From contig NZ_RAPE01000001.1 in assembly GCF_003651245.1 (NCBI RefSeq), positions 62,001 through 126,000 of the forward strand: a DNA stretch of 64,000 nucleotides, read 5' to 3'. Shown piece after piece: positions 1 through 9,486 of this stretch; positions within the stretch are counted from its first letter, which is position 1; every line of letters starts with the position of its first letter. Position numbers and translations under genes: made by a program. This DNA comes from Roseovarius spongiae. Its GTDB lineage: Bacteria > Pseudomonadota > Alphaproteobacteria > Rhodobacterales > Rhodobacteraceae. The notes below the pieces were generated by a model, which searched no databases, had not been told where the DNA came from, and worked only from the letters and a program-made list of their open reading frames with translations.

Positions 1-1
1 C

Positions 2-112
2 TCCATCGCCGTGGCGCTGGCGGGGATCGCGCAGGGGGTGCAGATCGCCCGCGTGCATGACGTGGCCGAAACCCGCGCCGCGCTCGCGCTCTGGCGGGCG
101 GTCACCGGCTGA
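2..112 (+). CDS. folP: Dihydropteroate synthase, C-terminal end (partial)
   Basis: Only the last 36 codons are inside the window; the reading frame is open to the left edge and ends in TGA. The peptide contains the closing segment typical of dihydropteroate synthases, with a VQIARVHDV stretch whose Arg-x-His binds the pterin/sulfonamide phosphate region in the family. The enzyme joins dihydropterin pyrophosphate and p-aminobenzoate in folate synthesis in the cytoplasm. The next gene converges on it with a three-base gap. Identity rests on a short tail, so confidence is moderate to good. Confidence 0.75.
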   Translation, partial: SIAVALAGIAQGVQIARVHDVAETRAALALWRAVTG

Positions 113-115
113 GCG

Positions 116-1078
116 TCACCCGAGCGGCTGGCGCGGCACGTGCGGCGGGCGCTTGCCCGCCTTGCCCCGCCCGAAGAGCCGCGCCAGCGCCCCCGCCTGG
201 CTGAGCGCGAGGCCAGACAAGATCAGCAGCAGCGCCCAGATCAGCCCCGGCGGCAGCTCTTCGCCCAGAAGCATGACGCCGAAGATCACCGACCAGATCG
301 GCACCTGGTAGTTGACGAGGCTCATGAACACCGGCCCGGCGTCGCGGATAACCTGAACCAGCAGCATCTGCGCCACGCCGGTGGGCAACACCCCGAGATA
401 GAGCAGCGCCGCGAGCGCCAGCCAGGGCACGTCCGAAGGCCACCCCTCGGCCCAGAGCGCATAGGGCGTGAAGGTCAGCGCCGCGATGGTCAGGGCCGCC
501 GCCGAGAGCGACAGCATTTCGACCTTGGGACACAGCCGCGTAACGATCGTGCCCACCGCGTAGCAGCCCGAGGCGCTGATGCAGGCGATCCGCGCGATGT
601 TCTCGAGGTTTTCTCCGGTCGCCGCAAAGGCCGCCGGGCCGATCAGCACCATCACCCCGACCGTGCCGATCAGGAACCCGATCCCGCGCCGCAGCGTCAG
701 CCGGTCGCCGGGCACGAAGACATGCGCCAGCGGCAGCACGAAGAGCGGCACCACCGCCATGCACACCCCGGCAAAGCCCGAGGCGACATATTGCTGGCCC
801 CAGCTCAGCAGGAAAAATGGCAGCGCGTTGGAAAAAAGGCCCATCAAGACCGCGCAGAACCAGATCGTCGCCGCGTTCGGGCCGCGCCGGCGCGGCAGGC
901 CGACCCCGCGCAGATGCGCCAGCAGCAGCAGGAACGCCGCGCCCAGCGACAGCCGCGCCGCGACCAGGATCAGCGGCCCCACCCCGGTAAGCGCGACCGA
1001 CACCGCCATGAACGAGCCGCCCCAGATCATGCCGAGGGTCGCGATCTTGAGCCAGTTGATCGGGCGGATCGTGGTCAT
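116..1078 (-). CDS. EamA/DMT-family membrane transporter
   Basis: A 320-residue hydrophobic protein with about ten predicted membrane segments arranged as two EamA repeats, the usual length and architecture of drug/metabolite transporters. An early GMIWGGSF motif near residue 17 matches the first-helix signature of the family, and a YQVPIW/GVMLLGEELP stretch lies in the second repeat. Members move small metabolites or amino acids across the inner membrane, often outward; the substrate cannot be read from the sequence. It converges on folP and is followed upstream by the ilvC terminator. A second, unrelated DMT gene lies at 22.4 kb. Confidence 0.85.
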   Translation of the reverse strand: MTTIRPINWLKIATLGMIWGGSFMAVSVALTGVGPLILVAARLSLGAAFLLLLAHLRGVGLPRRRGPNAATIWFCAVLMGLFSNALPFFLLSWGQQYVASGFAGVCMAVVPLFVLPLAHVFVPGDRLTLRRGIGFLIGTVGVMVLIGPAAFAATGENLENIARIACISASGCYAVGTIVTRLCPKVEMLSLSAAALTIAALTFTPYALWAEGWPSDVPWLALAALLYLGVLPTGVAQMLLVQVIRDAGPVFMSLVNYQVPIWSVIFGVMLLGEELPPGLIWALLLILSGLALSQAGALARLFGRGKAGKRPPHVPRQPLG

Positions 1079-1149
1079 GGGGGTCCTTCGGGCCGGGCGG
1101 GGCGCGCGCCGCGCCCGGAAGTGGTGACCGCGCGACCCCGGAAATGCAA

Positions 1150-1180
1150 GGCCCGGCGCGCATCACCTGCGCGCCGGGCC
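1150..1180 (-). terminator. ilvC transcription terminator (hairpin)
   Basis: Perfect 12-base-pair GC-rich stem (GGCCCGGCGCGC and its complement) with a 7-base loop, 22 bases past the ilvC stop codon. The downstream T run is weak (TTGCATTT), so it may act as a hairpin-only terminator. Confidence 0.6.
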
Positions 1181-1202
1181 GGTTTCATCGCCGCTGCAGG
1201 GC

Positions 1203-2258
<1,056 letters not shown>

Positions 2259-2299
2259 TTAGGCGATATCATTGCGATAATAGGCGCATAACGCATTTC

Positions 2300-2322
2300 A
2301 TTACCGGATATTATTGGGTAAT
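2300..2322. promoter_or_regulatory. Inverted repeat in ilvC-lrp divergent region
   Basis: ATTACC and GGTAAT arms separated by 11 AT-rich bases, in the short region between divergent ilvC and the first lrp gene. The lower-GC context and dyad are what an Lrp/AsnC operator would look like; binding is inferred. Confidence 0.4.
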
Positions 2323-2354
2323 CATAACCAAGAAAAAGCTAGAGCGATAAAATC

Positions 2355-2810
2355 ATGCTTGACGAGACGGACCGCCGCATCCTGCGCCAGTACCAGCACG
2401 ACCCGGGCATGGGCCCCGCCGAACTGGCCGAGCGGGCCGCGGTGACGCCGGCGACCTGCGCCCGGCGGCTCGAGCGGATGCGCGCGGCGGGGATCATCCG
2501 CGCCAACCGCGCGGTGATCGACTGGCGCGCGCTGGGTTACGAGGTCGAGGTCAGCCTGCGCGTCGCTTTGGACAAGACCCAGCCGCGCGCCTTCGACGAA
2601 TTCACCGCGGCCGCCCGCGAGGTCCCGGAGGTGGTCGAGATCCAGACGTTCCTGGGCCGGGTCGATCTGCGGCTCTACGTGATCGCGCGGGACATGGCGC
2701 ATTACCAGCACCTCTATCGCAGCGCGATCCTGCCCCTGCCGCATATCGCCGACATCGAGGCCCTGATGCATGTCGCGCGGATCAAGTCGGACGAGGTGCT
2801 GCCGGTATGA
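2355..2810 (+). CDS. Lrp/AsnC-family regulator (first of tandem pair)
   Basis: 151 residues: N-terminal winged helix-turn-helix (about 1-55, beginning LDETDRRIL, the family's hallmark) followed by the RAM ligand-binding domain (about 60-145). Such proteins form octamers or dimers of dimers and respond to amino acids. It shares a four-base ATGA overlap with a second Lrp gene, which suggests translational coupling and perhaps a hetero-oligomer. Divergent placement from ilvC suggests control of branched-chain amino acid synthesis and of itself; this is inference from position. Confidence 0.9.
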   Translation: MLDETDRRILRQYQHDPGMGPAELAERAAVTPATCARRLERMRAAGIIRANRAVIDWRALGYEVEVSLRVALDKTQPRAFDEFTAAAREVPEVVEIQTFLGRVDLRLYVIARDMAHYQHLYRSAILPLPHIADIEALMHVARIKSDEVLPV

Positions 2811-3265
2811 CCGAACTCGACGACACCGACCGGCGCATCCTGCGCGCGTTGGTCGCGGACGCCACGCAGAGCGCCAGCGCGCTGGGCCGCAGGCTTGGCC
2901 TGTCGCAGCCCGCGGTCTGGCGGCGGATCAGGCGGTTGCGCAGCGAGGGGGTGATCGCGGGCCAGCGGCTCGACCTCGACCGCGAACGGCTGGGCTTTGG
3001 CGTTACCGTCTTTCTCGGGGTCAAGCTGGCCACCAAGGGGCGGGTGAGCCTCGACGATTTCGAGCGCGCGGTGAGCGCCATCCCCGAGGTGCAGACGGTC
3101 GAGCATATCCTCGGGCTCTTCGATTACCGTCTGCGCGTCGTCGCCCGCGACATCGCCGATTTCGAGCGCGTTCTGCGCCGGCGGATCATGACGCTGCCCG
3201 GCGTCGGCGACGTCGAGGCAAACGTGCTGCTGAGCGAAGAACGCAGGCCGGGGCCGATAGGCTGA
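2807..3265 (+). CDS. Lrp/AsnC-family regulator (second of tandem pair)
   Basis: 152 residues with the same layout as the preceding gene: helix-turn-helix starting LDDTDRRIL (about 5-55) and a RAM domain (about 65-145). The two proteins are clearly diverged rather than a recent duplication. Start codon overlaps the stop of the upstream lrp gene (ATGA). The aminotransferase gene follows after about 65 bases on the same strand, so the three are probably co-transcribed. Effector and targets unknown. Confidence 0.9.
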   Translation: MTELDDTDRRILRALVADATQSASALGRRLGLSQPAVWRRIRRLRSEGVIAGQRLDLDRERLGFGVTVFLGVKLATKGRVSLDDFERAVSAIPEVQTVEHILGLFDYRLRVVARDIADFERVLRRRIMTLPGVGDVEANVLLSEERRPGPIG

Positions 3266-3329
3266 GGTGGCTGGCAAATCGCCGCACGGCGCGGTAGCCA
3301 TGAGGCGAACCAGAACAGGAGATGACCCG

Positions 3330-4457
3330 ATGACCGCCCTTCTCGATACCGTGGACCCCGATGGCCTGCAGGAATTCTCGGTGGTGTTCACCGACCGTTC
3401 GCTCAACCACATGTCGGCGCGGTTCCAGAAGGTGATGCGCGACATTTCCGACATGCTGCGCGAGGTCTACAACGCCGATGCGGTCGCGCTTGTCCCCGGT
3501 GGCGGCACCTACGCGATGGAGGCGGTCGCGCGCCAGTTCGCGACCGACGCCCATGCGCTCGTCGTGCGCAACGGGCAGTTTTCCTACCGCTGGAGCCAGA
3601 TTTTCGACGCCGGGCGGTTCACCTCGGAGACGACCGTCTGCATGGCGCGCCAGACCGGCAACGGCGTGCAGGCGCCCTTTGCCCCGGCGCCGATCGAGGA
3701 CGTGACCGCGAAGATCCGCGAAAGCAGGCCGGACGTGGTGTTCGCGCCGCATGTCGAAACATCGGCGGGGATCATCCTGCCGGACGATTACATCACCGCG
3801 CTGGCCGACGCCGCGCATGAGGTCGGCGCGCTGATGGTGCTGGACGCCATCGCCTCGGGCTGCGCCTGGGTCGACATGAAGGCGACCGGGGTGGATGTGC
3901 TGATCTCGGCGCCGCAGAAGGGCTGGTCGGCCTCGCCCTCGGCCGGGCTGGTGATGATGAACGACCGCGCGGCCGAGCGTCTGGAGGCGACGACATCCTC
4001 GAGCTTCGCCATCGACCTGAAGAAATGGCGCCAGATCATGAAGGCCTACGAGGACGGAGAATTCGCCTATCACGCGACCATGCCGACCGACGCGCTGCTG
4101 GTGTTCCGCGACACCATGCAGGAAACCAGGGAGTATGGTTTCGAGCGGCTGCGCGAGGCGCAATGGGCGCTGGGCGACGGGGTGCGCGCCATGCTGGCCG
4201 CGCGCGGCGTGCGTTCGGTCGCCGCCGAGGGGTTCGGGGCGCCGGGCGTCGTGGTGGGCTATACCGACGATCCCGAGATCCAGAGCGGCAGGAAATTCGC
4301 CGCTGAGGGGATGCAGATTGCGGCGGGCGTGCCGCTGCAATGCGATGAGCCGGAGGGATATCGCAGTTTCCGCCTGGGGCTGTTCGGGCTGGACAAGCTC
4401 TATGACGTGCCAGGCACGCTGGCGCGGCTGGAGGCGGTTCTCGACAAGGTGTTCTAG
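3330..4457 (+). CDS. Class V aminotransferase (alanine/serine-glyoxylate type)
   Basis: 376 residues from the ATG that follows an AGGAG site by eight bases; an upstream in-frame ATG lacks such a site. Fold type I PLP enzyme: GGGTYAME substrate/PLP-binding turn near residue 54, a DAIASG cofactor aspartate segment near 172, and the Schiff-base lysine in SAPQKGW near 196. This family transfers amino groups from alanine or serine to glyoxylate, or acts on related donors. Lies directly behind two lrp genes, suggesting amino-acid-responsive expression. Exact donor/acceptor pair cannot be told from sequence alone. Confidence 0.85.
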   Translation: MTALLDTVDPDGLQEFSVVFTDRSLNHMSARFQKVMRDISDMLREVYNADAVALVPGGGTYAMEAVARQFATDAHALVVRNGQFSYRWSQIFDAGRFTSETTVCMARQTGNGVQAPFAPAPIEDVTAKIRESRPDVVFAPHVETSAGIILPDDYITALADAAHEVGALMVLDAIASGCAWVDMKATGVDVLISAPQKGWSASPSAGLVMMNDRAAERLEATTSSSFAIDLKKWRQIMKAYEDGEFAYHATMPTDALLVFRDTMQETREYGFERLREAQWALGDGVRAMLAARGVRSVAAEGFGAPGVVVGYTDDPEIQSGRKFAAEGMQIAAGVPLQCDEPEGYRSFRLGLFGLDKLYDVPGTLARLEAVLDKVF

Positions 4458-4470
4458 GCGGCCACTCGTC

Positions 4471-4486
4471 CAGCCCTTGCGGGCTG
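4471..4486. terminator. Short hairpin between convergent genes
   Basis: CAGCCC-TTGC-GGGCTG hairpin 14 bases past the aminotransferase stop and between it and the convergent ubiH-like gene. Could end transcripts from either side; no T run. Confidence 0.35.
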
Positions 4487-4537
4487 TCCTCGTATGGGCC
4501 GCGGCGACAGCCCGTCAGGGATGAAGGAGCGGCGTGG

Positions 4538-5734
4538 TCAGCCGCGCGCGCCGAGCCCCATCCGCATCAGCCGGCGGCGCACCGGCGCCAGCGCATGCAG
4601 CGCATTGAGCCCCATCGCGCGCGCGTCCCGCAGGGGGCGCGCCTGGACCATCGACGCACGGTTGAGCAGGTCGATCCCCGCCACCCGCGCGCGCACATCC
4701 AGATGCCGGGCGCGGTGATAGGCGTCCAGCATCGCCCGGTCGCCCAGCCGCTCCGGCGCGGCGATGGCGAGGTCGCGCAGCGCGCGCATGTCCGCGAGGC
4801 TCATGTTCAGCCCCTGCGCGCCGATGGGCGGGACCACATGCGCCGCCTCGGCGACCAGCGCCACGCGCTCGGCCGTCATGCGCTCGGCCAACTGGCTTAT
4901 GATCGGCCAGACCGTGCGCTGCGAGGCGAGCGTGAGCGGCCCGAAGAGGTGGCAACTGCGTTCGCTCATCTCCGCTTCGAAGGCGGGGGCGTCCAACGCG
5001 GCAAGGCGGCGGATCTCGGGGCCGCGCTCCATCCAGATCACGGCGGAGGAGGGCAGGCCGTCATGATCCGGCAGCGGCACCAGCGTGAAGGGGCCGCCAG
5101 TGCGGTGGATCTCGGTCGAGACATTTCCGTGCGGGATCGGGTGGGTGACGGCGAAGGCCAGCGCCTTCTGCCCGTAGCGCGTGACCCTCGCGCCGATTCC
5201 CGCCGCCCGCCGCACGGGCGAGTTGCGCCCATCCGCGGCGATCACCAGCCGGGCGCGCAGGCGGCTGCCGTCCGACAGGCTGACGCGCGCCTCTTTCTCA
5301 CGGGTCACGAGGTCGGTCGTGCCGACGCCCGGCCTGAATTCGACCTGGGGATGTCTGTCCAGATGCGCGACCATTTCGCGCCGCAAGAGCCAGTTGGGGA
5401 GGTTCCAGCCAAAGGGCTGGTCCGAGAGTTCACCCGATACGAATTCGCGGATCATGCGCGGCGCGGCGGTGTCGCCGCCCGCGTCGACGATCCGCATGAC
5501 CGAAAGCGGCGCGGCGTGATCCGCGAGCCTGTCCCAGAGTCCCGCCTGTTCGAGCAGAGTGCGCGCAGGTTGCAGGAAGGCCGTGCTGCGCAGGTCCGCC
5601 CCGTCGGCGTCGCGTGTGGTCACCGGCGGCGCCGGGTCCACGCACAGGACCGAGAAGCCCGCCGTTCCGAACACCGCCGCAGCGGTCAGCCCCGCCACGC
5701 CGCCGCCCGAGATCAGGATGTCAACGCCCGTCAT
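4538..5734 (-). CDS. ubiH: UbiH/UbiF/COQ6-family FAD monooxygenase
   Basis: 398 residues, the usual size of aromatic-ring hydroxylases of ubiquinone synthesis. Seen: dinucleotide fingerprint ISGGGVAGL at residues 8-16, the ADGRNSPVR motif near 168, and the C-terminal FAD segment ending PPIGAQGLNMS near 300. The last motif normally begins Gly-Asp (GDAAH); here it reads AEAAH, so the flavin ribityl-contacting Asp is a Glu. Family role: adding a hydroxyl to a polyprenyl-phenol intermediate at the inner membrane. Which ring position (UbiH, UbiF, UbiI or UbiL) cannot be decided. A GGAG site precedes ATG by seven bases. Confidence 0.85.
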   Translation of the reverse strand: MTGVDILISGGGVAGLTAAAVFGTAGFSVLCVDPAPPVTTRDADGADLRSTAFLQPARTLLEQAGLWDRLADHAAPLSVMRIVDAGGDTAAPRMIREFVSGELSDQPFGWNLPNWLLRREMVAHLDRHPQVEFRPGVGTTDLVTREKEARVSLSDGSRLRARLVIAADGRNSPVRRAAGIGARVTRYGQKALAFAVTHPIPHGNVSTEIHRTGGPFTLVPLPDHDGLPSSAVIWMERGPEIRRLAALDAPAFEAEMSERSCHLFGPLTLASQRTVWPIISQLAERMTAERVALVAEAAHVVPPIGAQGLNMSLADMRALRDLAIAAPERLGDRAMLDAYHRARHLDVRARVAGIDLLNRASMVQARPLRDARAMGLNALHALAPVRRRLMRMGLGARG

Positions 5735-5773
5735 GCGTGTCTCCGCCGTGTTTTGGCCGCCGGGGTTGGGGCG

Positions 5774-5992
5774 CTATCTGCCGGTGCAGATCAGGATGAA
5801 GCTTCCGAACACGACCGGCACCAGCGCCACCGCCGGCAGATATAGTCCGGGCAGCCCCCAGACGGCAAAGCAGAGGCCCCACGCGACGATTCCGAGAATG
5901 ACGGCGATCAGCGTGGTCCGGGCCTGCCGCGCCTCGGTTTCGTCAACGGCGGTCGGTGCGCCGCTGTCCGCGGTTGTTTCGGTAAGCGTCAT
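5774..5992 (-). CDS. Small two-helix membrane protein, unknown function
   Basis: 72 residues: a polar N-terminal third rich in Thr, Ala, Asp and Glu, then two adjacent hydrophobic segments (about 27-47 and 52-70) split by a Gly-Leu-Pro turn. AAGGA lies nine bases before ATG. It sits on the ubiH strand, 39 bases upstream of ubiH. No family recognised. Confidence 0.65.
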   Translation of the reverse strand: MTLTETTADSGAPTAVDETEARQARTTLIAVILGIVAWGLCFAVWGLPGLYLPAVALVPVVFGSFILICTGR

Positions 5993-6085
5993 GGGTTCCG
6001 GTCCTTTTCGTGGCCATTCTATCAGGGCTTACCTAAGCCGTGCAAACCCGCTGCGCCGCGCGCGAATTGACGCATCCCCCGCGCG

Positions 6086-6730
6086 TCAGAGCAGCCGCGC
6101 GAGAAACGTTGCGAGGTCGTCCGTGTGGTGGTGAATGTGCGGCGCAGGCGCGGGGGCGGGGGCGACATGCACCGTGCGCAGCCCGAGCGCGTGCGGCGCG
6201 GCGAGGTTGCGCGGGTCGTCCTCGAACATCGCCGCCTGCGCGCCGCGCAGCCCGTCGCGGGCGAAGACCGCGTCGAAGGCCGCGCGCTCGGGCTTGGGGA
6301 GGTAGCCGGCGTGCTCCACGCCGTAGACGGCGTCGAAGACCCCGCCGAGGCCGCGCGCCGCCAGCACCCGCTCGGCATAGGCGGCGGTGGCGTTGGTGTA
6401 GACGATCCGCCGCCCCGGCAGCGCGCGCAGTTGCGCGGCCAGCGCGGGGTCGGGTTCCAGCGCGTCGAAGGAGATATCGTGAACATGGGCGAGATACGGC
6501 CCCGGCTCGACCCCGTGATCGCGCATCAACCCTGCGAGCGTCGTTCCATACGTGCGCCAGTATTGCAGCCGCAGGCGGTCCGCCTCGGCGTGATCCAGCC
6601 CGAGCGCGTCCATGACAAAGCGCGTCATGCGGAGCTCGATCTGGTCGAAGAGCCGCGCGCCGGGCGGGTAGAGCGTGTTGTCGAGGTCAAATACCCACGA
6701 CGTCACGTGGGCAAAGGCGTGTTTGGGCAT
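6086..6730 (-). CDS. HAD-superfamily pyrimidine 5'-nucleotidase
   Basis: 214 residues. Motif I FDLDNTLYPP near residue 14 gives the nucleophile and acid aspartates; motif II Thr/Asn in IVYTNATA; motif III Lys in LPKPERAAFD; motif IV in FEDDPRNL. The DNTLYPP wording is characteristic of the SDT1/phm8-like pyrimidine 5'-nucleotidase branch, which dephosphorylates UMP/CMP. A helical cap lies between motifs I and II. C-terminal end carries an unusual Ala-Pro and His-rich stretch (PAPAPAPHIHHH). Orientation is away from the gntR gene. Confidence 0.85.
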   Translation of the reverse strand: MPKHAFAHVTSWVFDLDNTLYPPGARLFDQIELRMTRFVMDALGLDHAEADRLRLQYWRTYGTTLAGLMRDHGVEPGPYLAHVHDISFDALEPDPALAAQLRALPGRRIVYTNATAAYAERVLAARGLGGVFDAVYGVEHAGYLPKPERAAFDAVFARDGLRGAQAAMFEDDPRNLAAPHALGLRTVHVAPAPAPAPHIHHHTDDLATFLARLL

Positions 6731-6859
6731 GCGCGCATCCTATCGCGGCGACCGGCGCGCCGAAAGCGCCGTTTGGCGGGGCGGGAAATCGGCAATTCAG
6801 CTTTGCCGCGAAACCCGGTAGGGTCGCGGTCACCGGGACGCGCTGCAAGGAGGGCGCCG

Positions 6860-7504
6860 ATGAAATCCGCACAGACCGACGCCTATTCGCTGATCCTCGA
6901 GGCGATCGACGTCGGCATCTTCAAACCCGGCGACCGGCTGGTCGAGAGCGACCTCGCCGAGCGGTTCGGCGTGTCGCGCACCCCCATCCGCGAGGCGTTG
7001 CAGCGGCTTGAGACGCAGTCGCTGCTGACCCGCGACGGGCGCAGCCTGATCGTGGCCTCGCTCGATCACAACCAGATGGCCGAGCTCTACGCCGTGCGCG
7101 CCGAGCTCGAGGGACTCGCGGCGAGCCTTGCGGCGCGGCACGCCTCGCCCGAGGAGGTCGCCGTGCTGCGCGACATGGTCGAGCAGGACCGCGCCCTGGT
7201 GGGCCGACCCGACGCGATGGCGCGCGCCAACCGGCGGTTTCACAAGCAGGTTCATCTTGCCTCGCACAACCGCTTCCTCGTGCAGCAGCTCGACCTCGTG
7301 CATCGCTCCATGGCGCTGATGGCGACCACCTCGCTTGCCGCAGAGGGGCGCGATTCGACCGCGATCAAGGAACATGACGCCATCGTCAGGGCGATCGAGG
7401 CGGGCGATGACGCGGCGGCGCGCGCCGCGCTCTGCGCGCATATCTCAAAAGCGTTCGTGACGCGCCTGAAGTTGGATTCCGGCGAGGTCAAATCGACGCT
7501 TTAG
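6860..7504 (+). CDS. GntR-family (FCD) transcriptional regulator
   Basis: 214 residues from the ATG five bases after a strong AAGGAGGG site. N-terminal winged helix (about 5-70) with the RFGVSRTPIREALQRLE recognition helix typical of GntR proteins; C-terminal all-helical FCD domain (about 80-205) with Asp/His residues placed as in metal- and acid-binding members. Effectors are usually small organic acids. Its 3' end overlaps the convergent glycosyltransferase gene by 60 bases. No obvious adjacent target operon; it may control the divergent nucleotidase or distant genes. Confidence 0.9.
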   Translation: MKSAQTDAYSLILEAIDVGIFKPGDRLVESDLAERFGVSRTPIREALQRLETQSLLTRDGRSLIVASLDHNQMAELYAVRAELEGLAASLAARHASPEEVAVLRDMVEQDRALVGRPDAMARANRRFHKQVHLASHNRFLVQQLDLVHRSMALMATTSLAAEGRDSTAIKEHDAIVRAIEAGDDAAARAALCAHISKAFVTRLKLDSGEVKSTL

Positions 7505-9391
7505 CGCGCCCTTCGCCGAAGCGCGCGCATGGGCGAGCGAATGGCCGTGGCTCGTCTTGTCCCAGAAGAAGGGCGCGAAGACGAGTTCATACAGCGCCTT
7601 GTAGGCCGCGACCGTCCCGAGCGGCGTGTAGAAATGCATCGTCGGCGCCCAGGCCATCAGGTGTCGGTGATAGCGGCCCGACACCGCGATCAGGTAGATC
7701 GCGATGTTGAGCAGCTCCACCGCCAGGAACAGCCGCCCCAACCCGACCAGCACGCCACGGCCCAGGAGCGGATCGAGCGGATGCGGCAGCCCCAGCAGCA
7801 CCAGCCAGAAGGACCACAGGAACGGCGCGAGGAAGAACTGCGACAGCGCGGCGACGAAATGCGCCTGGAATCCCCAGAATTTCCACGGCCCCAGTTGCGA
7901 CAGGAGCAGCCGGGGCCGGCGCATGTGCACGAGGTATGTCGTCATGTAGCCCTTGAGCCAGCGCGAGCGTTGCTTGACCCAGGGCCAGACGCGGCAGTTG
8001 GCCTCCTCGCCGGTGACGGTGCCGATGATCTCCGTGCGATAGCCGTGCCGCGCGAGGCGGAAGCCGAGATCGGCGTCCTCGGTCACGTTATGCGCGTCCC
8101 AGCCGCCCAGTTCCTCGAGCGCGTCGCGCCGGAAATAGAGCGTCGTGCCGCCCAGCGGGATCGCCAGCCCCATACGCGCGAGGCCCGGCAGCATGACGCG
8201 GAACCAGGCGGCGTATTCGATCGTAAAACAGCGCGCCAGCCAATTCTGGCGCGGGTTGTAGTAATCAAGAATGCCTTGCAGGCAGACCACGTCCGGCGGC
8301 GCCGCCTGGAATCGGCGGGCGACCTGGGTGATCTGGTCGGGGTCGGGGCTGTCCTCGGCGTCGAAGATGCCGATGATGTCGCCCTCGCAGAAGTCGAGCG
8401 CATAGTTCATCGCGCGCGGTTTCGTGCGCGGCTGTCCGTCCGGCACGATCACCGCGCGCATCCACGGCGGCAGGTCGATCTCGGCCAGGGTCTGCTGCGT
8501 CATGCGGTCGTTCTCCTCGAGCACGAGCACCACGTCGAGCAGGCATTTCGGATAGCTGAGCCGCGTCAGCCGGGTGATGAGCGCATGCGCGATCTCGGTC
8601 TCGCGGAAGAGCGGGACGAGGACGGACACCTTGGGCAGCTTCTGCGTGGCCGAAGCGTGCGGACGGTCGTCCTCGACCCGGCCCAGCGTCATGCGCGCGA
8701 TGAGCGCGCTGGCGCGCAGCCCGAAGGACACGATGAGCGTGAGCGCGGCCCAGCCGGCGAAGACGGCGAAGACGGCGGTGGGGAAAAGCAGCGTCAGCAC
8801 CAGCCCCGCCGCCATCGCGGCCAGCGTGATCGCCAGCCGCCGGTAGGGCGTGTTGCGCCAGGTGCGGAAGCTCTCGGCCTCGGGGACGCGGGCCTGCGCG
8901 GCGTATGTCAGCGTGGCCCGGTTGAGGTTCGCGACCTCTGCCTGGATGGTGTGGCGCGGGGCGATTGTCAGCGGCAGGTCGGCCATTCCCTCGGGCAGCG
9001 CGGTTTGGAGCGCGCGCCGGCTCTCGGGGTCGGCGACGGCGATCCGCTCGATCCCGTCGGGGCCGCTCAGCGGCACTGCCGCGTGTTTCAGCAGGTGCCG
9101 GGGATCGGTCCCCGGAACCGCGCGTGCGCCGCGCGCCAGTTCATCGGCGCCGATCACCGTGGCGTCCGCGCGCCGGGCCTGCGCCGCCATCAGTTCCGCA
9201 GGGTTGACCAGCCCCTCGGCGTCGAGCACGCGAGCCAGCGGCGCGTCGCAGTGATCCTGCACCATCTGCGCCAGCGTGGCGTCGTCGTGCGACAAGACGC
9301 CGGCGCGCACGAGATCGCGCCCCAGATCGCCGAGCGCGCCGGCAGAGTCCCGGAACTGCGCGTCCAGCTGCCGCAATTCTGAAACACCCAT
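7445..9391 (-). CDS. Membrane GT2 glycosyltransferase with N-terminal MshEN-like region
   Basis: 648 residues. Residues 1-140 resemble the cytoplasmic N-terminal domain shared with type II secretion ATPases (a possible c-di-GMP-binding MshEN-type region; seen only as weak similarity). Two helices at about 180-225 precede a processive GT2 domain with DAED (344), TEDAD (437) and QRSRWLKG (about 472), the same D,D,D,QxxRW set as cellulose synthase-like enzymes, then four to five C-terminal helices. It likely extrudes a surface polysaccharide. No export partner genes adjoin it. A perfect TTAA-N7-TTAAC box lies 71-86 bases before the start. Confidence 0.85.
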   Translation of the reverse strand: MGVSELRQLDAQFRDSAGALGDLGRDLVRAGVLSHDDATLAQMVQDHCDAPLARVLDAEGLVNPAELMAAQARRADATVIGADELARGARAVPGTDPRHLLKHAAVPLSGPDGIERIAVADPESRRALQTALPEGMADLPLTIAPRHTIQAEVANLNRATLTYAAQARVPEAESFRTWRNTPYRRLAITLAAMAAGLVLTLLFPTAVFAVFAGWAALTLIVSFGLRASALIARMTLGRVEDDRPHASATQKLPKVSVLVPLFRETEIAHALITRLTRLSYPKCLLDVVLVLEENDRMTQQTLAEIDLPPWMRAVIVPDGQPRTKPRAMNYALDFCEGDIIGIFDAEDSPDPDQITQVARRFQAAPPDVVCLQGILDYYNPRQNWLARCFTIEYAAWFRVMLPGLARMGLAIPLGGTTLYFRRDALEELGGWDAHNVTEDADLGFRLARHGYRTEIIGTVTGEEANCRVWPWVKQRSRWLKGYMTTYLVHMRRPRLLLSQLGPWKFWGFQAHFVAALSQFFLAPFLWSFWLVLLGLPHPLDPLLGRGVLVGLGRLFLAVELLNIAIYLIAVSGRYHRHLMAWAPTMHFYTPLGTVAAYKALYELVFAPFFWDKTSHGHSLAHARASAKGALKRRFDLAGIQLQARHERF

Positions 9392-9461
9392 AGGATAGCC
9401 TTCGTCGGTTAATGCGCCGACGAGTTTCGGTCATATGGGTTAACGATGTGTAAATGGAAGG

Positions 9462-9477
9462 TTAACCAACGGTTAAC
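9462..9477. promoter_or_regulatory. CtrA-type box upstream of GT2 gene
   Basis: TTAA, seven bases, TTAAC: an exact match to the CtrA full site, also readable on the other strand because both half sites are GTTAAC palindromes. A further GTTAAC starts at 9439, 22 bases from the one at 9461, and the next is 11 bases on (9472), so all three fall on one helix face. Lies just past the carA stop and before the glycosyltransferase start. Confidence 0.6.
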
Positions 9478-9486
9478 CCCGCGGCG

